DNA from: Elusimicrobiota bacterium
GTDB lineage: Bacteria > Elusimicrobiota > Elusimicrobia > Elusimicrobiales > UBA9959
NCBI GenBank assembly: GCA_030639665.1
Contig: DAOWCC010000069.1
Coordinates: 1-11,251, forward strand
Direction: 5' to 3'
Length of the DNA stretch: 11,251 nucleotides
Shown: positions 1 through 6,902 of the stretch, piece by piece
Position numbering within the stretch: position 1 is the stretch's first letter
Layout of the letters: every line of letters begins with the position of its first letter
Translations under genes and position numbers: made by a program
Notes under the pieces: generated by a model
What the model was told of the DNA's origin: nothing
The model's input: only the letters and a program-made list of their open reading frames with translations
Database searches by the model: none

Positions 1-22
1 ATATTAAGTGGAGGTCTGAAGT

Positions 23-1345
23 ATGGATATCAAGGATTTAATATCACGGATTAGTGAAGATCAAGTGAAATTTCTTTCTCTTCAGTTCACAGATGTAACT
101 GGGTCAGTTAAAAGTTTGGATATCCCCATTGCACGGGTTGAAGAAGCAGTTGGTGAGGGTGTCTGGTTTGATGGCTCTTCTGTTGAGGGTTTTGCCAGAA
201 TTTATGAATCGGATTTGCTTTTGATGCCGGATCCCACAACATTTAAAATTATGCCCGTGAACTTTTCTCACGCGCCGAGCGCTTTAATGTTCGGTGATAT
301 ATACACTCCCGACGGCGAGCATTATGAAGGCGACACCAGATATATATTGAAAAAAAATCTCGCTCTCGCGAAAAAAATGGGTTTTGACGAGTTTATGGTC
401 GGTCCCGAACTTGAATATTTTTATTTCGCAGATGATAAAAGCCCTAAGACTCTGGATAATGGCGGCTATTTTGACAGTGTTCCTCTGGATGAGTCAAATG
501 ATCTGAGAAAGGAAACCATTTTAGCTCTTGAAGAGATTGGCATTCATGTTGAATATTCTCACCATGAAGTCGCGCCCAGCCAGCATGAAATTGATTTGCG
601 TTATTCTGACGCTTTGTATATGGCCGATACTGTAATGCTTTATAAGCTTGTGGTTAAGCAAATCGCGGCCAAACACGGCGTTTTTGCTTCCTTTATGCCC
701 AAGCCTTTAAGCAAAGAAAATGGAAACGGCATGCATGTTCATCAATCTCTTTTCAAAAAAGGCAGAAATATGTTTTTTGATAAAAAAGATGTCGCTTATT
801 TATCGGTGGACGCCCGCCATTATATCGCCGGTGTGCTTCACCATGTGAGAGAGTTATGTGTTATTACCAATCAATGGGTAAATTCATATAAAAGGCTGGT
901 GCCGGGTTTTGAAGCGCCCGTCTATATCGCCTGGGCGAGAAGAAACCGTTCCGCTTTGGTCAGAGTTCCTCAGGCAAAATACGGCCAGGAAAAATCAACA
1001 AGAATAGAATGCCGGTTTCCCGATCCCGCGGCCAATCCTTATTTGGCTTTTTCCATTATGCTTGCCGCCGGTTTGAACGGCATAAAAAAGAAGATGAAAC
1101 TTGCCAATCCCGTAGAAGCGGATATTTATGAGATGGGCTCTATCGTAAGAAAGGCGGAAAAAATCAATACTTTGCCGGGTTCTCTGATAGAAGCTTTGGA
1201 AGAGGCTGAAAATTCAAAGTTTTTGAAAGAAGCTTTGGGCGAGCATGTTTTTAAGAAGTTTATTGAGAACAAAAAAATTGAGTGGAAAAATTATCGCGTG
1301 CAAGTTTCAGATTATGAAATCAAGCGCTATTTAAGCGTGTTATAG
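23..1345 (+). CDS. glnA: Glutamine synthetase, type I (GSI-alpha class)
   Basis: Makes glutamine from glutamate, ammonia and ATP in the cytoplasm, the main ammonia-assimilation step; the family forms dodecamers. The 440-residue protein is complete. Visible family signatures are the N-terminal beta-grasp segment with WFDGSSVEGF (48-57), the metal/substrate glutamates in GPELEYF (E129, E131) and in HHEVAPSQHEID (E182, E189), the ATP/metal segment NGNGMHVHQS (233-242, H240), the flap loop PGFEAP (E297) and the arginine-rich RFPDPAANPYLA segment. Length and the C-terminal part match the Bacillus-type alpha class: the roughly 25-residue insertion and the adenylylated-tyrosine segment of enterobacterial GSI are absent, so control by GlnE is unlikely. 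R59 in EGFARIYES sits where Bacillus GS has its feedback-sensing arginine (R62), which suggests direct glutamine feedback (inference). A strong Shine-Dalgarno GGAGGT at 10-15 supports the start. The promoter lies outside the window. Confidence 0.97.
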   Translation: MDIKDLISRISEDQVKFLSLQFTDVTGSVKSLDIPIARVEEAVGEGVWFDGSSVEGFARIYESDLLLMPDPTTFKIMPVNFSHAPSALMFGDIYTPDGEHYEGDTRYILKKNLALAKKMGFDEFMVGPELEYFYFADDKSPKTLDNGGYFDSVPLDESNDLRKETILALEEIGIHVEYSHHEVAPSQHEIDLRYSDALYMADTVMLYKLVVKQIAAKHGVFASFMPKPLSKENGNGMHVHQSLFKKGRNMFFDKKDVAYLSVDARHYIAGVLHHVRELCVITNQWVNSYKRLVPGFEAPVYIAWARRNRSALVRVPQAKYGQEKSTRIECRFPDPAANPYLAFSIMLAAGLNGIKKKMKLANPVEADIYEMGSIVRKAEKINTLPGSLIEALEEAENSKFLKEALGEHVFKKFIENKKIEWKNYRVQVSDYEIKRYLSVL

Positions 1346-1349
1346 GGAT

Positions 1350-1397
1350 AGGCAACAGGGCGATTAGGCAACAAGGTAATCAGGAAACCTGCAAGAA
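1350..1397. repeat. Degenerate 16-nt tandem repeat downstream of glnA
   Basis: The motif AGGCAACA occurs at 1350-1357 and again at 1366-1373. A more diverged copy beginning AGGAAAC starts at 1382, so the AGG anchors have an exact 16-nt period. The first two units match at 12 of 16 positions. The array begins a few bases after the glnA stop codon and is non-coding. Its function is unknown; it may be a remnant of a dispersed intergenic repeat. Confidence 0.5.
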
Positions 1398-1414
1398 TCA
1401 AAAGACAAAAAATT

Positions 1415-1457
1415 GCTCTTCCGCATCGTGGCGTCTATGGCGCCATTATGCGGGAGC
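1415..1457. repeat. Large imperfect hairpin between glnA and the exporter operon
   Basis: GCTC-TT-CCGCAT (1415-1426) pairs with ATGCGG-GAGC (1448-1457), with a TT bulge. Inside it TGGCG (1429-1433) pairs with CGCCA (1441-1445) around a 7-nt loop, giving about 15 base pairs. An overlapping palindrome ATGGCGCCAT lies at 1437-1446. No T-run follows, so it is not a classical intrinsic terminator. It is notably GC-richer than its surroundings. It could be a 5'-leader structure of the exporter operon, a 3'-end stabiliser for glnA mRNA, or a REP-like repeat. The rest of the gap 1346-1478 shows nothing I can assign. Confidence 0.45.
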
Positions 1458-1478
1458 GATATGGGTAGGCGGAACTGG

Positions 1479-2774
1479 ATGAAAAAACTCTTTTTAATGG
1501 TTTTCGCATTTGTGTGTTTCTTTGTTTTTAATATAAAGATTCAAGCTCAGACATGGTCCACTTCCACTTATATGGGAGCCGCGCTCAATCGGTCTCATGA
1601 AATAAAAAAAAGCGGTGAGAGTGTTGATATTGCCAGAAATAGTTATATTAAAGCTTTTTCGGACGCTTTTATTCCTTCATTGACCTTTAGCGCTCTTAAT
1701 ACTCCCTATTCCGTTTACAATACTCCCAAACTGGATATTAATAAAAACAATACAACTGTAAATACCGCATTGCGTCTCAATTTATTTAATTCTTTTAAAG
1801 ATAAAAAAGCGGTGAATATTTCTTCCGTAAGCAGGGACATCTCCGAAGTCAATTTATTGCTGAAAAAACAGCAAATCGCCTTATATTCATTAGGGCGCTA
1901 TTATGATGTTTTGCGGAAGAAAAAATTATTGGAAGTGGTAAAGGCAAGCAAGCGGTCATATGAAGAACAATATGAAAAAGTTAAACATTATTATGAAAAT
2001 GGAATGAAAAGTCTTTCGGATTTGCTTAAAAGCGATTTGAATTATAGAAACAGCCAATTAAGAGAAATTGGCGCCCTTAAAAATTATAAAACATCAATGA
2101 TGTCTTTTAATATTCCGCTTTATATTTCGCCCGGTTCCAAAGTTAATATTTCCGATATAGACACGCGTTATGAAAAAAAACTTCCCGATATGAAGGCCGA
2201 TATTAAATACGCGCTTGAAAACCGTCCCGAAATGAGAGTGGCGAAATTAGCTTTGAAAAAAAGCCTGTTGGAGAAATCAAAAGCCGGTTTAAGCGCTTTG
2301 CCTGATTTTTCCGTATATGCCAATTGGGATAAGGCCGGTTTTGGCGGCATCGGAAGGGCGGCGTCGGGCGTTACGGACCCGACATATTCCATAAACGCTT
2401 CTCTTTCCATTGCTATCGGGCCGGAAACCGTTTCCGATAGAAATAATCTTATCGCTTCTAAAATTAAATTGAATGAAAATTCCCGATATATTGAATTATT
2501 GGAATTTGAGATTGAGAAAGAGATTATATCGGAATATCTTTCGCTTGAAACCGCTTTAAAAACGCATGAGGTTTCAAAAATGAAAGCGGAGATTTCAAAG
2601 CAAAATTTAAAAATTGTCAATCAAAAATACAGCGAAGGCCAAAGCGGCATGATAGAGCTGGTTCAGGCGCAAGATGATGATTTGAATTCTCAAAGCGAAT
2701 TTGCCAATTCATTTTATGACTTACTTTTAAGCAGAGCCAGATATGATAAAGCTATGGGAAAACAATTGTGGTAA
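1479..2774 (+). CDS. TolC-family outer-membrane efflux protein
   Basis: Outer-membrane/periplasmic channel component of a tripartite exporter, normally a trimer forming a beta-barrel plus alpha-helical tunnel. The 431-residue protein begins with a clear signal peptide: lysines at 2-3, a hydrophobic core at about 4-18, and likely cleavage after IQA (residue 23). Two homologous outer-membrane-efflux repeats follow, each with the characteristic helix-turn segment: YENGMKSLSDLL at about 172-183 and YSEGQSGMIEL at about 384-394. The frame is open upstream to 1413, but I chose ATG 1479 because the signal peptide starts there, AGGCGGA lies at 1467-1473, and the upstream 22 codons run through the hairpin at 1415-1457. 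Only 29 nt separate it from the adaptor gene. First gene of a four-gene exporter operon; substrate unknown. Confidence 0.92.
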   Translation: MKKLFLMVFAFVCFFVFNIKIQAQTWSTSTYMGAALNRSHEIKKSGESVDIARNSYIKAFSDAFIPSLTFSALNTPYSVYNTPKLDINKNNTTVNTALRLNLFNSFKDKKAVNISSVSRDISEVNLLLKKQQIALYSLGRYYDVLRKKKLLEVVKASKRSYEEQYEKVKHYYENGMKSLSDLLKSDLNYRNSQLREIGALKNYKTSMMSFNIPLYISPGSKVNISDIDTRYEKKLPDMKADIKYALENRPEMRVAKLALKKSLLEKSKAGLSALPDFSVYANWDKAGFGGIGRAASGVTDPTYSINASLSIAIGPETVSDRNNLIASKIKLNENSRYIELLEFEIEKEIISEYLSLETALKTHEVSKMKAEISKQNLKIVNQKYSEGQSGMIELVQAQDDDLNSQSEFANSFYDLLLSRARYDKAMGKQLW

Positions 2775-2803
2775 GGTTCTGTGACGGAGCCTAAGGAGAG
2801 TTT

Positions 2804-3742
2804 GTGAAAAAATTTAAAAATTTAGCTTTAAAAATTTCAATATACGCTTTTGTTGCCATTGTTATCGGCGGGGGAGCGTGGTGGGGATATAAGCTTTATA
2901 AAAAGACTTCCGAAGTGGAAGGTGAAATAGAGAAAGTTTTTGTTTCAAAAGGCAAGATAGAGGTTAAATTTAACGATATAGGCGAAGTTTTTCCAAAAAG
3001 CATATTGGATGTTAATTCAAAGGTCGGCGGAAGCATAGAAGAATTATTTGTTATGGAGGGGAAAAAAGTAAAGAAAGGAGACAAACTTGCCATAGTTCAG
3101 CCGGGCCAAAGCGCCGCGGATAAGTTTATTCCTATTGATGTCTTGGCTCCTATTTCGGGAACGGTTATGCGCTGCGTGAGCAGCGGCTATTACAGCGAGG
3201 CCACTATGGCAAAAGTCGGTCAGAGAATAACGGGCGCCAATTCATCAAATCCGACATGCCTTATGCGCATTGGAAATTACAATAAAATGCTGGTAAAGTT
3301 GAAAGTGAGCGAGATGGAAGTTTTTAAGCTTAGAGTCGGAATGCCGGTTAAAATATTTGTTGACGCGCTCGGTAATGAAGTTTTTCCGGGGAAAATTTCC
3401 ATGATAGCTCCTCAAGCGAATAAAGATAATCGCAGTGGAATAAAAACTTTTAGAGTGGAAGCGGCAATAAATAAATATCACAAGCTTCTAAGGCCGGGAA
3501 TAACGGCCAGAGTTGAAGCTATTATGGATTCAAAAAAAGACATACTTATAATGCCTCTTACAGGGCTTTTTGAAAAATATGGAGCCACTTTCGCTTATCT
3601 GTATGTTCTCGGCGATAAAGCAAAAAAAGTTTCGATTAAAACGGGTCTGAGAGGCGTTAGAAATATTGAAATTTTGAGCGGCTTAAAAGAGAAAGACGAG
3701 GTGTATACGGATAAGCCTCTTAATCTTGCTGTGGCGCCATAG
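2804..3742 (+). CDS. Periplasmic adaptor (HlyD/MacA-type membrane-fusion protein), hairpin-less
   Basis: Bridges an inner-membrane ABC permease and the outer-membrane channel. It starts at GTG with a strong Shine-Dalgarno AAGGAGAG (2793-2800). The 312-residue protein has an N-terminal membrane anchor (about 11-31), a first lipoyl-like half-motif (about 66-99, with VGGSIEELFVMEGKKVKKGD), a second half-motif (about 112-125, LAPISGTV), then beta-barrel and membrane-proximal domains (about 160-312, including the RPGI turn at 230-233). Only about 12 residues join the two lipoyl halves. The alpha-helical hairpin by which MacA and AcrA normally reach TolC is missing, and the protein is correspondingly shorter than E. 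coli MacA (about 370). Neighbours are a TolC homologue upstream and MacB-like ATPase and permease genes downstream. Substrate cannot be inferred. Confidence 0.9.
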   Translation: MKKFKNLALKISIYAFVAIVIGGGAWWGYKLYKKTSEVEGEIEKVFVSKGKIEVKFNDIGEVFPKSILDVNSKVGGSIEELFVMEGKKVKKGDKLAIVQPGQSAADKFIPIDVLAPISGTVMRCVSSGYYSEATMAKVGQRITGANSSNPTCLMRIGNYNKMLVKLKVSEMEVFKLRVGMPVKIFVDALGNEVFPGKISMIAPQANKDNRSGIKTFRVEAAINKYHKLLRPGITARVEAIMDSKKDILIMPLTGLFEKYGATFAYLYVLGDKAKKVSIKTGLRGVRNIEILSGLKEKDEVYTDKPLNLAVAP

Positions 3743-3804
3743 CTTCAGCGTTTATTCTCTTGTTTATCCGTTTTAGGCGGACGCGGAGAGTTTCGGAAAA
3801 TCAG

Positions 3805-4482
3805 ATGATAAAATGTGAAAATTTAAAAAAAGTTTATCCGGTAAAAAAATCAAAGGGCTATGAAGCCCTTACAGAAGTTGATTTGGAAATTAAGGCCGGA
3901 GATTTTCTATCCATAACCGGGCCGTCAGGCTGCGGCAAGTCCACCCTTTTGCATATTTTGGGCTTCTTGGATAATCCAAGCGGCGGGAAATATTTTTTTC
4001 AAGGCAAGAATGTTACTTCTTTTAATGATAGAAAAAGGTCAATGCTTAGAAGAGAAAAAATAGGTTTTATTTTTCAATCGTTTAATCTTCTTCCAAGATT
4101 TTCAGCATCCGCCAATATAATGCTGCCCATGCTGTACGCGGGAGTGGAAAAAAGCGAGGCTTTGGAAAGGTCGTATAAATTGCTTGAAGATGTGGGTTTA
4201 AAGGGAAAGGAAAATAATAGCGCTCTTGAACTTTCCGGAGGCGAATGCCAGAGAGTGGCCATGGCGCGCGCCATCGCCAATAAACCGGAATTGATTATCG
4301 CGGACGAGCCTACCGGCAATTTGGATTCAAAAACCGGTAAAAATGTTATGGCTTTATTAAAAAAATTAAATGGCGAGGGACTTACCGTAATAATGGTGAC
4401 TCATGACAATGAATTGGCAAAGATAGCTTCAAAAATAATAGTTATGAAAGACGGAAGGATAGAGAAAACAGTCGGTAGGTAA
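3805..4482 (+). CDS. ABC transporter ATP-binding protein, MacB/LolD type
   Basis: Cytoplasmic nucleotide-binding subunit that powers the neighbouring permease. The 225-residue protein has all expected motifs: Walker A GPSGCGKST (39-47), a Q-loop in FIFQSFNLLP, ABC signature LSGGE (143-147, with E in place of the usual Q), Walker B plus D-loop LIIADEPTGNLDS (163-175), and the switch histidine H200 in MVTHD. The NLDSKTG stretch and overall length are typical of the MacB/LolD/FtsE group. The frame is open upstream to a TTG at 3760, but those 15 codons are arginine-rich and unlike the family. ATG 3805 gives the standard start MIKCENL, with GGAGAG at 3785-3790 as a rather distant ribosome-binding site. 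Unlike E. coli MacB, ATPase and permease are separate proteins here. Confidence 0.94.
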   Translation: MIKCENLKKVYPVKKSKGYEALTEVDLEIKAGDFLSITGPSGCGKSTLLHILGFLDNPSGGKYFFQGKNVTSFNDRKRSMLRREKIGFIFQSFNLLPRFSASANIMLPMLYAGVEKSEALERSYKLLEDVGLKGKENNSALELSGGECQRVAMARAIANKPELIIADEPTGNLDSKTGKNVMALLKKLNGEGLTVIMVTHDNELAKIASKIIVMKDGRIEKTVGR

Positions 4483-4488
4483 AACAAC

Positions 4489-4515
4489 CTGCGTGCAACA
4501 AAAATGTAGTCGCAG
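4489..4515 (+). promoter_or_regulatory. Small hairpin between ATPase and permease genes
   Basis: CTGCG (4489-4493) pairs with CGCAG (4511-4515). TGCA (4494-4497) can extend the stem with TGTA (4505-4508, one G-T pair), leaving a 7-nt A-rich loop. It fills most of the 45-nt gap inside the operon. No T-run follows, so read-through is expected. It could influence mRNA stability or permease translation, which lacks a clear Shine-Dalgarno; chance is a real alternative. Confidence 0.25.
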
Positions 4516-4527
4516 AGCTAATATATT

Positions 4528-5817
4528 ATGAAAATAACGGAACTATTGAAAACGGGCTCTCTTGAAATATGGCATCATAAAATGAGGTCTTTCCTCAGCT
4601 TTTTTGCCATTTCAATAGGAGTAATTTCAATTTTATACAGTCTCGTTTTAATTTATTCAATGTCGTTTAGGACAAAAAAAGCGCTTGAAATAGCCGGCCC
4701 TGGTAAAATGACTGTGCAAATGCCCAGAAGTGGTGGGGAAAATACGGATCCAAACGCGCCAAAAGATGTGTTGACTCTGGATGATTCTTTAGCTATTAGA
4801 AAGGAATTTCAAAGGCTTTATATGGTATCTCCGTCACTTAAGAAATATGTAAGAGTAACTCATGGAAAATTTAACGCGCATCAGCTTGTGGAAGGAATAA
4901 GTACTGAATGGCGGCGCAGAGGGTGGATATATACTCTAAAGGGCCGTTTTCTAAATCAATATGATGTGGATAATTTTGAGCGAGTATGCGTTATAATTAA
5001 GACCGGAGGTTGGATAAAAAAGCCGAAATGGATAAAATTGTATTCATGGAAAGACAGATTTCAGGAATATATCAAGCATAATGAAGTTTTAGGTTCCACA
5101 ATCCAACTTGGTGATAATTTATATACAATCGTTGGAATACTTGAAGAGCCGGTTCTTGAAAAAAATCCAAAAACTTTTCTTAGCATGTCCGGAAGATGGG
5201 GTGGTAAGATATTTGTTCCCATAACCACCGCTCAACGCTTTTTAAGCGGCTGGTCTATGAACGGAGATGGAATTGAGTCAATAAGCATTGATACTGGTGA
5301 AGAGAAAAAAATTAACTCTTATAAAAAAAAGATTGAAAAATTCGTGCAAAGCAGACATAGTGGAAAATTAAAATTTGAAATTAAAGATTACAGAGAACTG
5401 ATAAAAGAGCAATTGACCGATAAGGCCCGCGATATGTATACGGTTCTGATAATAGGCATTATTGCCATATTGGCCGGCGGCATCGGCATTATGAATGTTA
5501 CTTTGGCTACCGTTTATTCAAGAATAAAAGAAATAGGCATAAGAAGAGCCATTGGCGCCACGCGCATGAATATTATGTCTCAGTTTATAGTTGAGGCCAC
5601 ATTCTTGGGCTTTATAGGGGGAATAGCGGGAGTGTTTATCGGTATTATCGGTATTCAATATTTGGCGTCCAAGGGCAATACGGATATGATGATGGTGCAG
5701 TGGTGGATGCCCTTTTTGTCTATTTTAGCGGCTATGTTAACCGGTTTTTTTGCCGCTATATATCCGGCTTGGAGCGCGTCAAAACTTGATCCGGTTGAAG
5801 CTTTAAAATATGAATAG
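4528..5817 (+). CDS. ABC transporter permease, MacB/FtsX family
   Basis: Inner-membrane subunit of the exporter. The 429-residue protein shows the standard MacB layout. A cytoplasmic N-terminal helix (1-21) precedes TM1 (about 22-46). A large periplasmic MacB_PCD-type domain (about 47-300) follows, then the FtsX domain with TM2 (about 306-328), the conserved cytoplasmic coupling segment EIGIRRAIGAT, TM3 (about 358-380) and TM4 (about 395-414), ending in the family's typical LDPVEALKYE. MacB permeases act as dimers that drive substrate from the periplasm through the adaptor and TolC rather than moving it across the inner membrane (family knowledge). The start follows an AT-rich stretch without a convincing ribosome-binding site, so it may depend on translation of the preceding ATPase gene. 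Last gene of the exporter operon. Confidence 0.93.
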   Translation: MKITELLKTGSLEIWHHKMRSFLSFFAISIGVISILYSLVLIYSMSFRTKKALEIAGPGKMTVQMPRSGGENTDPNAPKDVLTLDDSLAIRKEFQRLYMVSPSLKKYVRVTHGKFNAHQLVEGISTEWRRRGWIYTLKGRFLNQYDVDNFERVCVIIKTGGWIKKPKWIKLYSWKDRFQEYIKHNEVLGSTIQLGDNLYTIVGILEEPVLEKNPKTFLSMSGRWGGKIFVPITTAQRFLSGWSMNGDGIESISIDTGEEKKINSYKKKIEKFVQSRHSGKLKFEIKDYRELIKEQLTDKARDMYTVLIIGIIAILAGGIGIMNVTLATVYSRIKEIGIRRAIGATRMNIMSQFIVEATFLGFIGGIAGVFIGIIGIQYLASKGNTDMMMVQWWMPFLSILAAMLTGFFAAIYPAWSASKLDPVEALKYE

Positions 5818-5856
5818 CTAAAATAAATGAATTGCGGTGATAATAGGCGGGGTTGA

Positions 5857-5876
5857 ACAATATTTGACAATATTGT
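5857..5876. promoter_or_regulatory. ACAATATT direct repeat with possible -35 box upstream of pcm
   Basis: ACAATATT occurs at 5857-5864 and 5867-5874, offset by 10 bp, close to one helical turn. The second copy is part of the perfect palindrome ACAATATTGT (5867-5876). TTGACA at 5864-5869 lies across the repeat and could be a -35 box. No good -10 follows at normal spacing; TAAGTT at 5887-5892 is only a weak match. A regulator-binding site overlapping a promoter is possible. In such AT-rich DNA chance is also possible. The remainder of the gap 5818-5960 shows nothing else assignable. Confidence 0.3.
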
Positions 5877-5960
5877 AAATTATTTTTAAGTTTTGAAAAT
5901 CAGGAAGTTGTAAAGCGGCGTTTCATTGGCTACATGTTCATTATTGCGGGGGTGGGGATA

Positions 5961-6668
5961 ATGGAAAATTTAATAAATATTGTTTTTTGCTGGGTTTTAG
6001 GTTTCGGGAATTTGTTTTCCGGTCCTGATAAGGATTTTAAAACCAAGCGAGAATCAATGGTTAAAACCCAGATTGAAAACCGGGGAATAAAAGATAAAAA
6101 AGTTTTGGGGGCAATGCTTAAAGTTGAAAGGCATGAATTTGTTCCTCTTGAATTAAGAAATTACGCTTATAAAGACAGGCCTTTGCCAATAGGCAAGGGG
6201 CAGACTATTTCACAGCCATATATTGTCGCTCTTATGACGGAACTATTGGAGTTAAAAGGCGGAGAGAAAGTTCTTGAAGTGGGAACCGGCAGCGGATATC
6301 AGGCGGCGGTCCTTTCCCAACTCGCGAAAAATATTTACACTATAGAAATAATTCCCGAATTGGCGGGGGGCGCTGAAAGATTACTGAAAAATCTGGGATA
6401 TGAAAATATTAAGATTAAAGTCGGCGACGGCTGGCTGGGCTGGGAAGACCATGCCCCGTTTGACGCGATAATAGTAACCTGCGCTCCGGGAGAAATGCCT
6501 CTTAAGCTGATTGAGCAATTGGCGGAGAACGGAAGGATGGTTCTGCCTCTTGGAACAGGATACCAGGAATTGAAGTTGATTAGAAAGATAAATGGCGTAA
6601 TAAAAATTGAGAATATAGCGTCGGTTAGATTTGTGCCGATGATAAAAAAAATGGGGGAAAAGAAATGA
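5961..6668 (+). CDS. pcm: Protein-L-isoaspartate O-methyltransferase with hydrophobic N-terminus
   Basis: Repairs damaged proteins by methylating L-isoaspartyl residues with S-adenosylmethionine. The 235-residue protein contains the PCMT core from about residue 25. It has VKTQIENRGI near the start of that core, the substrate-side GQTISQPYIVALMTELL segment, and the SAM-binding motif VLEVGTGSGYQAAVL (104-118). Further on are FDAIIVTCAP and the C-terminal LVLPLG-like strand. The usual enzyme is about 205-215 residues and cytosolic. This one has an extra hydrophobic stretch (about residues 4-20) suggesting membrane anchoring or export. No positive charge precedes the stretch and several lysines follow it, which would favour a cytoplasmic catalytic domain. 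ATG 5961 was chosen over 5934 because a G-rich ribosome-binding site (GGTGGGG, 5951-5957) precedes it. Its stop overlaps the next start (ATGA). Confidence 0.93.
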   Translation: MENLINIVFCWVLGFGNLFSGPDKDFKTKRESMVKTQIENRGIKDKKVLGAMLKVERHEFVPLELRNYAYKDRPLPIGKGQTISQPYIVALMTELLELKGGEKVLEVGTGSGYQAAVLSQLAKNIYTIEIIPELAGGAERLLKNLGYENIKIKVGDGWLGWEDHAPFDAIIVTCAPGEMPLKLIEQLAENGRMVLPLGTGYQELKLIRKINGVIKIENIASVRFVPMIKKMGEKK

Positions 6669-6835
6669 AAAAAATATCCGTGTATTTTATATGGACCGCG
6701 CTTGTCATAGCGTTTTTTGGGGGTATTTCAAGACTTGCATGTATACCTTTCTATGTGGAATCAAGAGTTTGGGCCGGGGTAGCGGTTATTCTTTTGCTTG
6801 CTTCAATAGCCATAAATACGCTTAAAAAAGAATAA
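6665..6835 (+). CDS. Small two-helix membrane protein, unknown function
   Basis: A 56-residue reading frame starts at the ATG overlapping the pcm stop codon (ATGA, 6665-6668), the usual arrangement of translationally coupled genes, and ends at TAA 6833-6835. The protein begins MKKISVYF and has two hydrophobic helices, about residues 4-20 and 36-51. A short loop with an arginine, a cysteine and a proline (SRLACIPFYVESR) joins them, and it ends NTLKKE. Lysines at both ends predict both termini in the cytoplasm. I do not recognise a family. Coupling to pcm suggests joint expression, perhaps as a membrane partner. It is short enough that chance cannot be fully excluded, but hydrophobicity pattern and overlap favour a real gene. 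Confidence 0.7.
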   Translation: MKKISVYFIWTALVIAFFGGISRLACIPFYVESRVWAGVAVILLLASIAINTLKKE

Positions 6836-6863
6836 AGGCTCATTACTTGGCCGGAAGATAATA

Positions 6864-6894
6864 AACCGTATTTGTCGCGGTTAATCCTTTTTTT
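6864..6894 (+). terminator. Probable intrinsic terminator after the pcm operon
   Basis: AACCG (6864-6868) pairs with CGGTT (6878-6882) around a 9-nt loop, followed by AATCC and a run of seven T (6888-6894). The stem is short, but the placement just after the 56-residue gene and before a convergent minus-strand gene is what a terminator would require. On the minus strand the same hairpin is followed by a less regular T-rich stretch, so weak bidirectional action is possible. Confidence 0.55.
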
Positions 6895-6902
6895 GCCGAG
6901 CT

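Noticed and set aside
1325..1337. CGCT-ATTTA-AGCG inverted repeat at the end of glnA considered as a terminator
   Set aside because: Only four base pairs, inside the coding sequence, and not followed by a T-run.
1413..1478. In-frame upstream extension of the outer-membrane efflux gene (22 extra codons)
   Set aside because: These codons read through the hairpin at 1415-1457 and would place a charged, non-signal segment before a textbook signal peptide that starts at 1479 with its own ribosome-binding site.
2168..2620. Long minus-strand open frame of 150 codons inside the efflux protein gene
   Set aside because: It lies wholly inside a well-supported gene, shows no family signature and has the composition of an antisense shadow. 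The same applies to shorter frames at 2896-3093, 3245-3481, 4074-4319, 5655-5870, 8710-8922, 10016-10222, 10203-10439 and 10541-10792.
3767..3781. Small TCCG/CGGA inverted repeat before the ABC ATPase
   Set aside because: Four base pairs with a 7-nt loop and no associated signal; expected by chance.
3760..3804. In-frame upstream extension of the ABC ATPase
   Set aside because: It gives an arginine-rich stretch unlike MacB/LolD ATPases; the family start MIKCENL begins at 3805.
5934..5960. Alternative earlier start for the isoaspartate methyltransferase
   Set aside because: No ribosome-binding site precedes 5934, while a G-rich one precedes 5961. The hydrophobic N-terminus is present with either start, so the membrane observation does not depend on this choice.
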